Positions 20,831-29,204 of a DNA stretch of 40,526 bases are shown here, one piece after another. This DNA is from Burkholderiales bacterium. Its GTDB lineage: Bacteria; Pseudomonadota; Gammaproteobacteria; Burkholderiales; Casimicrobiaceae. Positions within the stretch are counted from its first letter, which is position 1; every line of letters begins with the position of its first letter. A program made the position numbers and the translations under genes. A model generated the notes under the pieces. That model saw nothing but the letters and a program-made list of their open reading frames with translations. It ran no database searches and was not told where the DNA came from. Where the stretch lies: NCBI GenBank assembly GCA_025981645.1, contig JAICXH010000014.1, forward strand, positions 1-40,526, read 5' to 3'.

Positions 20831-22039
20831 ATGCTCCGACCCTTCCTCTTCGCCGCAGCGGTCGCGCTCGTCGGCTCGGGCGCTGTCGCGCCGCATGCCA
20901 CGCTCGCGCAGCCGATCCGCCTCGGCGAGATCAACGAGTACAAGCAGTTCCCGGCGTTTCTTGCCCCGTACCGCAAGGGAATGCAGCTTGCCGTCGACGA
21001 AATCAACGCGAAGGGGGGCGTGCTCGGGCGTCCGCTCGAGATCGTCTCGCGCGATGACAACGGCGTTCCCGGCGACGCCGTGCGCGCCGCCGAGGAACTC
21101 ACCACGCGCGAGCACGTCGCGCTCTTGATGGGGACGTTCGCGTCGAACATCGGGCTTGCCGTGTCGGATTTCGCGCGGCAGCGCAAGGTGCTGTTCATCG
21201 CAGCCGAGCCACTCACCGACAAGCTGGTGTGGCAGGACGGCAACGCGTACACGTGGCGATTGCGCGCGTCGACCTACATGCAGACGGCGATGCTCGTCCC
21301 CGACGCCGTGAAGACCGGCAAGAAGCGCTGGGCGATCGTCTACCCGAATTACGAATACGGCCAGGCGGCCACCGAGACCTTCAAGCAGCAGATGATCGCG
21401 CGCGCCGGCTCCGGGCTCGAGTTCATCGAGCAGCCGGTGCCGCTCGGGAAGATCGATCCGGGCGCGGTCGTGCAGGCGCTGATCGACGATCATCCCGACG
21501 CCATCTTCTCGTCGCTGTTCGGCCCCGACCTCGCGCGCTTCGTGCGCGAGGGCGAGCTGCGCGGCCTCTTCAAGAACCGCCCGGTGTTCGATCTCCTCGG
21601 CGGCGAGCCCGAGTATCTCGATCCGCTGAAGGACGAGGCGCCGGCCGGCTGGTACGTGACCGGTTATCCGTGGTACGCGATCGACACGCCGGAACACCGA
21701 GCGTTTCTCGCCGCATACCAGGCGAAGTTCGACGACTATCCACGCCTCGGCTCGGTCGTCGGCTACAGCGCGGTGAAAACCGCCGCCGCCGCGATCGCGC
21801 GCGCACATTCGACCGACACGGCGAAGCTCCTCGCCGCGATGGCGAACCTGAAGGTCGCGACGCCGTTCGGCGAGGTCACCTTCCGCGCGATCGACCACCA
21901 ATCGACGATGGGCGCCTTCGTCGGGCGCCTCGCGGTCCGCGACGGCAAGGGCGTCATGGTCGACTTCCATTACGCCGACGGGAAGGACTACCTGCCGCCC
22001 GACGACGTCGTGCGCCGACTGCGCCCGGCGGCGCACTGA
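20831..22039 (+). CDS. ABC importer periplasmic binding protein (branched-chain amino acid/carboxylate type)
   Basis: Captures the solute for the permease encoded next. 402 residues from an ATG preceded by GGAG; the signal peptide MLRPFLFAAAVALVGSGAV ends near HATLAQ. The mature part has the Leu/Ile/Val-binding (Peripla_BP_6) layout: IRLGEINEYKQFPAFLAPYRKGMQLAVDEINA in segments, GGVLGRPLEIVSRDDNGVP, LLMGTFASNIGLAVSDFA, RWAIVYPNYEYGQAATETFK and later YSAVKTAAAAI. The family binds amino acids, amides, urea and also short carboxylates. The downstream acyl-CoA enzymes point to a carboxylic acid here, which is inference. First gene of a seven-gene operon. Confidence 0.93.
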   Translation: MLRPFLFAAAVALVGSGAVAPHATLAQPIRLGEINEYKQFPAFLAPYRKGMQLAVDEINAKGGVLGRPLEIVSRDDNGVPGDAVRAAEELTTREHVALLMGTFASNIGLAVSDFARQRKVLFIAAEPLTDKLVWQDGNAYTWRLRASTYMQTAMLVPDAVKTGKKRWAIVYPNYEYGQAATETFKQQMIARAGSGLEFIEQPVPLGKIDPGAVVQALIDDHPDAIFSSLFGPDLARFVREGELRGLFKNRPVFDLLGGEPEYLDPLKDEAPAGWYVTGYPWYAIDTPEHRAFLAAYQAKFDDYPRLGSVVGYSAVKTAAAAIARAHSTDTAKLLAAMANLKVATPFGEVTFRAIDHQSTMGAFVGRLAVRDGKGVMVDFHYADGKDYLPPDDVVRRLRPAAH

Positions 22040-22109
22040 CCGCGCCGGGACGACGAACCGGCCGCCCATTCCCGATCGACGCGTTCGCAGCGCCCATCCG
22101 GTCAAAGCG

Positions 22110-24026
22110 GTGTCGCTCGCGTCATTCGCCATCCAGCTCCTGAACGGGCTGGCGTCGGCGTCGTCGCTGTTTCTCGTCGCCGCGGGTCTCACGCTGATCT
22201 TCGGCGTGACGAGAATCGTGAACTTCGCGCACGGGTCGTTCTTCATGCTCGGCGCCTATGTCGGATGGTCGGCGGGCCACGCGCTCGCCGCGGCGTTTCC
22301 GGCATCGCAGCTGGCATTCTGGCTCGCGGTGCTGACCGCCGGCGCCGTCGTCGCGGCAATCGGTGCGGCGATCGAGGCGCTGATCCTGAAGCGCATCTAC
22401 GCAGCTCCCGAGCTCCTGCAGCTCACGGCGACCTTCGGCGTGCTGCTGATCGCCGGCGACGCGGCGCTCGCGCTGTGGGGTCCCGAGGACCGGCTGGGCC
22501 CGCGCGTACCGGGCTTGAGCGGAGTCGTTCCCGTGATGGGTTACCGGGTGCCGGTCTACGAGCTCGTGCTGATCGCGATTGCGGTCGCCGTCTTCGTCGT
22601 GCTGACGGTGCTGCTGCGCCGGACGCGCTTCGGCGTGCTCGTGCGTGCCGCCGCGGAGAATCGCGAGCTCGCCGGAGCGCTCGGCATCGACCAGGCGAAG
22701 CTCTACACGGCGGTCTTCGCGCTGGGCTCGTTTCTCGCCGGTGCTGCAGGCGCGCTCGCGCTGCCGCGCGAGCCGGCGAACCTCGCCATGGATCTCGCGG
22801 TGATCGCCGACGCATTCGTCGTCACCGTACTGGGCGGACTCGGATCGATCCCCGGGGCGTTCGTCGCTGCCCTCGCGATCGGCGTCACCAAGGCGCTGTG
22901 CATCGCCGCCGGGAGCATCGACATCGGCGGCATGACGCTCGCACTTCCGCGGCTCACGCGCGTGATCGAGTTCATCGTGATGGCGCTCGTGCTGCTGGTA
23001 CGCCCGGCGGGACTGTTCGGCGCGCCGGTCGCGTCGACGCCGACGGCAGCGCACGAGCCCACGCGGCTCGTCCCGCCGGGCCGCGTCGCCGCCTGGGCTG
23101 CGATCGCGATCGCCTTGGTCGCGCTGCTCCTCCCCGCGCTATTCGGCACGTACGCAGCGGTCCTCGCGACCGACATCCTGATCGCCGCGCTTTTCACGGC
23201 GAGCCTGCAACTTTTGACCGGCAGCGGCGGGATGGCATCGTTCGGGCATGCGGCGTGGTTCGGGATCGGAGCCTACGCCGCGGCACGGGTGGTCCTTGCC
23301 GGCTATCCTTTCGCCGTCGCGCTCGTCGCCGCGCCGATCGTCGCCGCGATCGTCGCGGCGGCGTTCGCGGGCGTCTCGTCGCGCGTCTCGGGCATCCATT
23401 TCGCGATGCTGACCCTCGCCCTCGCGCAGATCCTTTGGTCAGCAGCGCTCGATTGGACGCCGGTGACCGGCGGATCCAACGGGCTGATCGGCATCTGGCC
23501 GCCGACCGCGCTCGCCGACCCGAGCCACTACTACATGCTGACGCTTGCGCTCTGTGCGACCGCACTGCTCGCACTGGTCGCGATCGCGTTCACGCCGTTC
23601 GGCTATACGCTGCGCGCGTCGCGTGACGCGCCGCTGCGTGCGCGCGCCAGCGGCATTGCGGTCGGCAAGCGTCGCCGAGAGGCGATCTGGCTGTCGGCGG
23701 CGTTCGCCGGGCTCGCCGGTGCGCTCTACGCGTTCTCGAAGGGTGGCGTCGGACCCGACTCGCTCGCGATCCCGCGTTCGGTCGACGCGCTGGTCATGTT
23801 GCTGCTCGGCGGACTCTCGGCGGTGTTCGGCCCGCTGGCCGGCGCTGCGGCGCTGACGTGGCTGCAGGACACGCTCGCGCGCTCGACCGAGTACTGGCAC
23901 GCCGCGACCGGGGTCGCGATCCTCGCGCTCGTACTCGCCTTCCCTGACGGCATCGCGACGCTCGGCAGCGTCGCACGCACGCTGCGCCGGAGCGCCGCTG
24001 CGGTACGGCGCCGTGCCGTCCGATGA
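22110..24026 (+). CDS. Fused LivH-LivM ABC permease
   Basis: 638 residues holding both inner-membrane permease halves that are usually separate proteins. Residues about 1-300 are LivH-like (LLNGLASASSLFLVAAGLTLIFG, VTRIVNFAHGSFFMLGAY, ALGIDQAKLYTAVFALGSFLAG, VTVLGGLGSIPGAF). Residues about 315-638 are LivM-like (LLTGSGGMASFGHAAWFGIGAYA, VSGIHFAMLTLALAQI, ALRASGIAVGKRR-like region, LGGLSAVFGPLAGAA). The linker (APVASTPTAAHEPTRLVPPGR) lies near residue 305-325. GTG start without a visible Shine-Dalgarno, 70 bases after the binding protein; the stop overlaps livG by 4 bases (ATGA). Confidence 0.93.
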   Translation: MSLASFAIQLLNGLASASSLFLVAAGLTLIFGVTRIVNFAHGSFFMLGAYVGWSAGHALAAAFPASQLAFWLAVLTAGAVVAAIGAAIEALILKRIYAAPELLQLTATFGVLLIAGDAALALWGPEDRLGPRVPGLSGVVPVMGYRVPVYELVLIAIAVAVFVVLTVLLRRTRFGVLVRAAAENRELAGALGIDQAKLYTAVFALGSFLAGAAGALALPREPANLAMDLAVIADAFVVTVLGGLGSIPGAFVAALAIGVTKALCIAAGSIDIGGMTLALPRLTRVIEFIVMALVLLVRPAGLFGAPVASTPTAAHEPTRLVPPGRVAAWAAIAIALVALLLPALFGTYAAVLATDILIAALFTASLQLLTGSGGMASFGHAAWFGIGAYAAARVVLAGYPFAVALVAAPIVAAIVAAAFAGVSSRVSGIHFAMLTLALAQILWSAALDWTPVTGGSNGLIGIWPPTALADPSHYYMLTLALCATALLALVAIAFTPFGYTLRASRDAPLRARASGIAVGKRRREAIWLSAAFAGLAGALYAFSKGGVGPDSLAIPRSVDALVMLLLGGLSAVFGPLAGAAALTWLQDTLARSTEYWHAATGVAILALVLAFPDGIATLGSVARTLRRSAAAVRRRAVR

Positions 24027-24850
24027 CGGCGATCCTCGAGCTTTCGGGGCTCACGCGCCGCTTTGGCGGCGTGACCGCGCTGCGCGGCGTGAGCTTCGCC
24101 GTCGGCGAAGGCGAGCTCGTCGCGCTGATCGGACCGAACGGCGCCGGCAAGACGACGTGCTTCAATGTGATCGACGGCACGCTGCGCCCGGATGCGGGTG
24201 CCGTGCGCTTCGCAGGCGCGCGCATCGACGGCCTTGCACCCGAGACGATTGCCCGCCGGGGCATCGGCCGTACGTTCCAGGTCGCGTCGACGTTCGGTTC
24301 GATGACGGTGCGCGAGGGCATCGCAATTGCCGTCGCCGCACGCGAGCGGCGCGACGGGCGCTTCGCCTCCGGCCCGCTCGCGACGCACTCAGCCGCTATC
24401 GATGGGCTCGTTGCGGCGGCCGGCGTCGAGGCGCTCGCCGATCAGCAATGCTCGACCCTCGCCTGGGGCGATGCGAAGCGCGTCGAGCTCGCGCTGGTGC
24501 GCGCCGGCTCGCCACGGCTCATGCTGCTCGACGAGCCCGCGGCGGGCCTCGAGCCGGATGCGCGCCGGATACTGATGCGCGAGGCGAGCGCCCTCGCGCG
24601 GAGCGAGGGCGTCGCGGTTCTATTCAGTGAGCACGCCATGGACGTGGTGTTCGGTTTCGCCGATCGCGTCGTCGTGCTCGATCGGGGAATCGTCATCGCC
24701 GACGGTCCGCCGTCGGCGATCCGCGCCAGCGCGACCGTCGCCGAGGCGTATCTCGGCACGCCGATACCCGCGCCCGATGCAACGGGCGCCGGCGGCGGCG
24801 TGAGCGGACCCGCCGCGCGCGGATCGGCGCGCGAACCGCGGCAAGGTTGA
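24023..24850 (+). CDS. LivG-type ABC importer ATPase
   Basis: Drives transport through the fused permease. 275 residues: Walker A GPNGAGKTT (about 38-46), Q-loop region GIGRTFQVASTFGSMTVRE, Walker B LMLLDEPAAGLEP and H-loop VLFSEHAMDVVF. The ABC signature is unusual: LAWGDAKRVELA where LivG proteins usually read LPYGxQR-LEIA. A Gly/Ala-rich tail of about 25 residues (TGAGGGVSGPAARGSAREP) is appended. No LivF partner follows; the gap to the next gene is 79 bases. It either works as a homodimer or borrows a LivF encoded elsewhere. Confidence 0.92.
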   Translation: MTAILELSGLTRRFGGVTALRGVSFAVGEGELVALIGPNGAGKTTCFNVIDGTLRPDAGAVRFAGARIDGLAPETIARRGIGRTFQVASTFGSMTVREGIAIAVAARERRDGRFASGPLATHSAAIDGLVAAAGVEALADQQCSTLAWGDAKRVELALVRAGSPRLMLLDEPAAGLEPDARRILMREASALARSEGVAVLFSEHAMDVVFGFADRVVVLDRGIVIADGPPSAIRASATVAEAYLGTPIPAPDATGAGGGVSGPAARGSAREPRQG

Positions 24851-24929
24851 CAGCCTGCACGCCTCGCATAGTATGGATGCCTGAGCCGGATGCCGCCTGC
24901 CGGCCCGCCATGCATCGTCCGCACCTGCA

Positions 24930-26486
24930 GTGCCACGCCGCTTCGACTACGAGCCCCTGACACCGACCGCGTTCCTCGACCGCGCCGGGACAGTCTTTGC
25001 CGATCGCGTCGCGGTCGTCGACGGCGAGACGAAGTTCACCTGGGCCGAGTTCCGCGAGCGTTGTCTCAAGTTCGCCGGTGCGCTCCGCCGCGCTGGGGTC
25101 GCTCCCGGCGATCGCGTGGCGCTCCTCGCGCCGAATTCACAGACGCTGCTCGCGGCGCACTATGCGGTGCCCTGGGCCGGGGCGGTGCTGGTCGCGCTCA
25201 ATACGCGAATCACCGCATCCGACATCGCGTGGATCCTCGATCACAGCGGCGCGCGCCTGCTCGTCCACGACACGACGTTCGCCGCCACCGCGGCCGACGC
25301 CGTGACGAAGGCGAATGCCAAGATCGACACTTGGCCGGCCGGCGGCGATGCGGACGCCATCGAAGAACGGATCGCCGCGGCGGAGCCGTTCAGGCATCCG
25401 GTCGACGATGAGCGCTCGATGCTCGCGATCGATTACACGAGCGGCACGACCGGACCGCCGAAAGGGGTGATGTATCACCACCGCGGCGCGTACCTGCAGG
25501 CGCTCGCGATGGCGTTCCACATGCGTCTCGACAGCGATTCGGTCTACCTGTGGACGCTGCCGATGTTCCATTGCAACGGCTGGTGCTTCCCGTGGGCGGT
25601 CACCGCCGCCGGTGCGCAGCACGTCTGCCTGCCGCGCGTCGATGCGGCATCGATCTGGCGGCATCTCGACACGTCGGGGGTTACGCACTTCTGTGCGGCA
25701 CCGACGCTGCTGACGATGGCCGTATGGGATCCGGACGCCCATCCGCTCGGACGGACGGTGCGCATCGCCACGGGCGGCGCGCCGCCGACGCCGGTGCTTC
25801 TCGAACGGCTCGCGACGCTCGGCATGGACATCACCCATCTCTACGGGCTCACCGAGACCTACGGACCAAGCGTGATCTGCGACTGGAAGAGCGAGTGGAA
25901 CGCGCTTCCACCAGCCGCTCAGGCGAGGATCAAGGCACGCCAGGGAGTCGCCAACGTGATCGGCGAGCCGCTGCGCGTCGTCGATCGCGACGGCTGCGAC
26001 GCTCCGGCGGACGGGAACGCAATGGGCGAGATCGCAATCCGCGGCAACAACGTGATGCTCGGCTACTACCGCAACGACGATGCGACGCGCCTCGCGTGTC
26101 CCGACGGATGGTTTCGCACCGGCGACCTCGGCGTCATGCACTCCGACGGCTACATCGAGCTTCGCGATCGCGCCAAGGACATCATCATCTCGGGGGGCGA
26201 GAACATTTCGTCGGTCGAAGTCGAGCAGGCAATCACCAGCCATCCGGCGGTGCTCGAGGTCGGCGTCGTGGCCGGACCTGACGAAAGGTGGGGCGAGATT
26301 CCGGTCGCGTGGGTTGCGCTGAAGGACGGCGCGACAGCGACCGAGCGCGAGCTGATCGATCACGTGCGCTCGCGCATCGCACACTTCAAGGCGCCGCGGC
26401 GCGTGGTCTTCGGCCCGCTGCCGAAAACGGCGACCGGCAAGATCCAGAAGAACGTCCTGCGCGATCGCCTGCGAAAACCGGCGTAA
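24930..26486 (+). CDS. AMP-forming acyl-CoA ligase (LvaE-like position)
   Basis: Activates a carboxylic acid to its CoA thioester using ATP. 518 residues with the ANL-family motifs: YTSGTTGPPKGVM (A3, near residue 168), LPMFHCNGWCFPW, YGLTETYGPS (A5), GWFRTGDLGVMHSDGYIELRDRAKD in segments (A7-A8), SGGENISSVEVE and GKIQKNVLRDRL with the catalytic Lys near residue 505. It resembles the medium-chain acyl-CoA synthetase group. GTG start; an ATG 20 bases upstream is out of frame. Its place between an importer and an ACAD/kinase/SDR set supports activation of an imported acid; in the lva pathway this is the LvaE step. Confidence 0.93.
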   Translation: MPRRFDYEPLTPTAFLDRAGTVFADRVAVVDGETKFTWAEFRERCLKFAGALRRAGVAPGDRVALLAPNSQTLLAAHYAVPWAGAVLVALNTRITASDIAWILDHSGARLLVHDTTFAATAADAVTKANAKIDTWPAGGDADAIEERIAAAEPFRHPVDDERSMLAIDYTSGTTGPPKGVMYHHRGAYLQALAMAFHMRLDSDSVYLWTLPMFHCNGWCFPWAVTAAGAQHVCLPRVDAASIWRHLDTSGVTHFCAAPTLLTMAVWDPDAHPLGRTVRIATGGAPPTPVLLERLATLGMDITHLYGLTETYGPSVICDWKSEWNALPPAAQARIKARQGVANVIGEPLRVVDRDGCDAPADGNAMGEIAIRGNNVMLGYYRNDDATRLACPDGWFRTGDLGVMHSDGYIELRDRAKDIIISGGENISSVEVEQAITSHPAVLEVGVVAGPDERWGEIPVAWVALKDGATATERELIDHVRSRIAHFKAPRRVVFGPLPKTATGKIQKNVLRDRLRKPA

Positions 26487-26523
26487 TCGATATGACGATC
26501 ATTCCTCGCCGCTGCTCGACCTC

Positions 26524-27705
26524 ATGATCGCCTTCGAGCCTTCGCCCGAGCACGCCGAGCTCAGGCGTCGCGTGCAGCGCTTCGTCGCGGAGGCGGTGAT
26601 CCCGCTCGAGCGCGATTCGCGGCGCGAAGCCCACGGGCCGACCGACGAGCTGCGCTGCGCGTTGCAGGCGCGTGCACGCGAAGCCGGGCTCCTCGCTCCG
26701 CAGGTCGCACGCGAGTACGGCGGGCTTGCGCTGTCGCACGTCGGCCGCGCGATCGTGTTCGAGGAAGCGGGCTACTCGCTGCTCGGTCCGCTCGCCCTCA
26801 ACATCGCCGCGCCCGACGAGGGCAACATGCACCTGCTCGAGGCGATCGCCGGCCCTGCTCATCGCGAACGCTGGCTGGCGCCGCTCGCCGCCGGCGCGAT
26901 CCGCTCGTGCTTCTGCATGACCGAGCCGCCGCCGGGAGCGGGCTCCGATCCGTCGATGCTTGCGTCCCGCGCGGTGCGCGACGGCAGCGGCTACCGGATC
27001 GACGGGCGCAAATGGTTCATCACCGGCGCTGCGGGTGCGGCGTTCGCCATCGTCATGGCCAACCTGGAAGGCGCCGGTCCGACGATGTTCATCGCCGACA
27101 TGACGAGCGATGGCATCGCCGTCGAACGGACGATGGACAGCCTCGACACGTGCTTTCCGGGCGGCCACGGCGTCGTCCGCTTCGACCGCGTGTACGTTCC
27201 TGCCGACGACCTGCTCGGCGCCGCGGGCGAGGGCTATCGGTATGCGCAGTTGCGCCTGTCGCCCGCGCGCCTCACCCATTGCATGCGCTGGCTCGGCGCA
27301 GCGCGGCGCGCGCACGACATTGCGCTCGGTTACGCGCGCCGGCGTGAGGCGTTCGGACGCACGCTCGGCGAGCACGAGGCCATCGGCTTCATGCTCGCCG
27401 ACAACGACATCGACCTGCACGTCGCGCGGCTCGCCATCTGGCACTGCGCCTCGGCGCTCGATGCCGGGGGGCTCGCGCTCGCCGAGTCGAGTCGCGCGAA
27501 GGTGATCGTCGCCGAAGCTGTCGGCCGCGTCGCCGACCGCGCCGTGCAGATCCTCGGTGGGCAGGGCGTCACCGGCGAGACCGAGGTCGCGCGGATCTAT
27601 GCCGATCTGCGCGCGTTTCGCATCTACGACGGGCCCTCGGAGGTCCATCGCTACAGCCTCGCACGGCGCTTGCTGCGCAAGGGATCCGTGACACCGTCGC
27701 CATGA
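26524..27705 (+). CDS. Acyl-CoA dehydrogenase, ACAD10/11 subgroup (LvaC-like)
   Basis: 393-residue flavoprotein of the acyl-CoA dehydrogenase fold: N-terminal helices (EHAELRRRVQRFVAEAV), the middle beta domain with FCMTEPPPGAGSDPS and IDGRKWFITGAA (FAD and substrate contacts), and the C-terminal helices with AFGRTLGEHEAIGFMLAD and ILGGQGVTGETEVARIYADLRAFRIYDGPSEVH in segments. At the usual catalytic Glu site (YEGT in medium-chain enzymes) it has YDGPSEVH, the Asp-Gly-Pro-x-Glu-Val-His form I recall from ACAD10/11 and LvaC. That group acts on 4-phosphoryl-acyl-CoAs made by a partner kinase, and the next gene is such a kinase, overlapping by 4 bases (ATGA). Ordinary dehydrogenase activity is the alternative. 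Confidence 0.92.
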   Translation: MIAFEPSPEHAELRRRVQRFVAEAVIPLERDSRREAHGPTDELRCALQARAREAGLLAPQVAREYGGLALSHVGRAIVFEEAGYSLLGPLALNIAAPDEGNMHLLEAIAGPAHRERWLAPLAAGAIRSCFCMTEPPPGAGSDPSMLASRAVRDGSGYRIDGRKWFITGAAGAAFAIVMANLEGAGPTMFIADMTSDGIAVERTMDSLDTCFPGGHGVVRFDRVYVPADDLLGAAGEGYRYAQLRLSPARLTHCMRWLGAARRAHDIALGYARRREAFGRTLGEHEAIGFMLADNDIDLHVARLAIWHCASALDAGGLALAESSRAKVIVAEAVGRVADRAVQILGGQGVTGETEVARIYADLRAFRIYDGPSEVHRYSLARRLLRKGSVTPSP

Positions 27706-29204
27706 CGCAAGCGGCAGCGGCGGTCGCCGCATGGCTCACGCCCAGGATGGAGGCGGATGGGGTCCGCGTTACCGGCTGGTCGCAGCTCTCGGGCGGCGCG
27801 ATCCAGAGCAATATCGCGCTCGACGTCGACGTCGACGGCGGCGCCTTCGCCGGTTCGCAGCGCTTCGTGCTGCGCACCGACGCTGCGACCGCCGTTGCGG
27901 CGAGCCTCGACCGGCCGCGCGAATACGCGGTGCTGCGCGCCGCGTGGGAAGCGGGTGTGCGTGCGCCCCAGCCGCTCTTCCTCTGCGACGACGAGACGGT
28001 CCTCGGCGCGAGATTCTTCGTCATGCGCCGCCTGCCGGGAGTCGCCGCAGGCCGGCGTATCGTCCGCGACGCGACGCTCGTGCCCGATCGCGCCGCGCTC
28101 GCGTTCGAGCTCGGCGAGAATCTCGCGCGGATTCACGCGATCGTGCCGCCTCGTTCGGAGCTCGCCGCGCTGCCTGCGGCTGCTGCCGACCACGCCGTGG
28201 CGGCGATCGCCCAGTACCGCCGGTTCCTCGATGCGATGAACGACGCCCACCCGGCGATCGAATGGGGCCTGCGCTGGTGCGAACTCCACGCGCCGACGCC
28301 TGCGCCCGCGACGCTCATCCATCGCGACTACCGCACCGGCAACTACCTCGTCGACAGCGGCCACCTCACCGGCGTTCTCGACTGGGAGTTCGCGGGCTGG
28401 GGGGATCCGCGCGAGGACCTCGGCTGGTTCTGCGCGCGCTGCTGGCGCTTCGGCGCGCTCGACCGCGAGGCCGGCGGCATCGCGTCGATCGAGCCGTTCG
28501 TGCAGGGCTACGTGGCGGGCCATGCGCGGGCCCCGTCACGCGAGGAGCTCGACTACTGGCAGGTGATGGCGCACCTGCGCTGGGCGGTGATCGCGCTCCA
28601 GCAGTCGCGTCGTCACCTCACCGGCGGGGAACGCTCGCTCGAGCTCGCACTGACCGGACGCATCGTGCATGAACTCGAGCACGAGATCGTGCAGGTCACC
28701 GGCCGGCCGCCGTGGACGCGAACGCCCGTCGACCGCGACACTGCGTCGGGGCATTCGGCGAGCCCGCGCGCGCGACGCGATGCCGCGGCGCCACAGGACG
28801 CGTCCTCGGGGAACGTCGCCGCGGCCACCGACATCGCCGATGGCGACGAGCTCCTTGCAAGTGCCGGCGAGACACTCGAGCACAGTGTGCTTCCGGCCGT
28901 CGCGACCGAGCAGCGCTACCCCGCGCTGATGGCCGCGCGGGCGATTGCCATCGCACTGCGCGAGCACCGCGACGGGCCTGCGGCCGCCGCGGCGGAAGCC
29001 GAGCGCGTCGCACGACTCACCGGTCACCAGGACCTTTCGCCGGCACCCGACCGGCGCGAGGCGAAGCGCGCACTCGCTGCGGCGATCCGCGAAGGCTCGT
29101 TCGACGCCGGGGCGAGACACGCTGCGCTGTGCGCGCATCTCGCCGAAACGGTGCGACGCGATGTCGCGATCTCCAACCCTGCCGCGCTACGCGAAACATC
29201 GTGA
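27702..29204 (+). CDS. APH-like phosphotransferase fused to a DUF6285-like domain (LvaA-LvaB-like)
   Basis: 500 residues. Residues about 20-330 are an aminoglycoside-phosphotransferase/choline-kinase fold: catalytic loop HRDYRTGNYLV (207-217), metal-binding LDWEFAGWGDPREDLGWF (from about 226), and an N-lobe GWSQLSGGAIQSNIAL. Residues about 335-370 are a low-complexity linker. Residues about 375-495 (SAGETLEHSVLPAVATEQ, MAARAIAIALREH, HAALCAHLAETVRRDVAISNP) look like DUF6285, the family I associate with LvaB, the small partner of the kinase LvaA. I infer phosphorylation of a 4-hydroxyacyl-CoA, by analogy with LvaA and the kinase part of mammalian ACAD11. Overlaps its neighbours on both sides by 4 bases. 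Confidence 0.88.
   Translation: MTQAAAAVAAWLTPRMEADGVRVTGWSQLSGGAIQSNIALDVDVDGGAFAGSQRFVLRTDAATAVAASLDRPREYAVLRAAWEAGVRAPQPLFLCDDETVLGARFFVMRRLPGVAAGRRIVRDATLVPDRAALAFELGENLARIHAIVPPRSELAALPAAAADHAVAAIAQYRRFLDAMNDAHPAIEWGLRWCELHAPTPAPATLIHRDYRTGNYLVDSGHLTGVLDWEFAGWGDPREDLGWFCARCWRFGALDREAGGIASIEPFVQGYVAGHARAPSREELDYWQVMAHLRWAVIALQQSRRHLTGGERSLELALTGRIVHELEHEIVQVTGRPPWTRTPVDRDTASGHSASPRARRDAAAPQDASSGNVAAATDIADGDELLASAGETLEHSVLPAVATEQRYPALMAARAIAIALREHRDGPAAAAAEAERVARLTGHQDLSPAPDRREAKRALAAAIREGSFDAGARHAALCAHLAETVRRDVAISNPAALRETS

Noticed and set aside
24851..24929. Room for a livF gene after livG
   Set aside because: Only 79 bases separate livG from the acyl-CoA ligase, so LivF is absent from the operon rather than missed.
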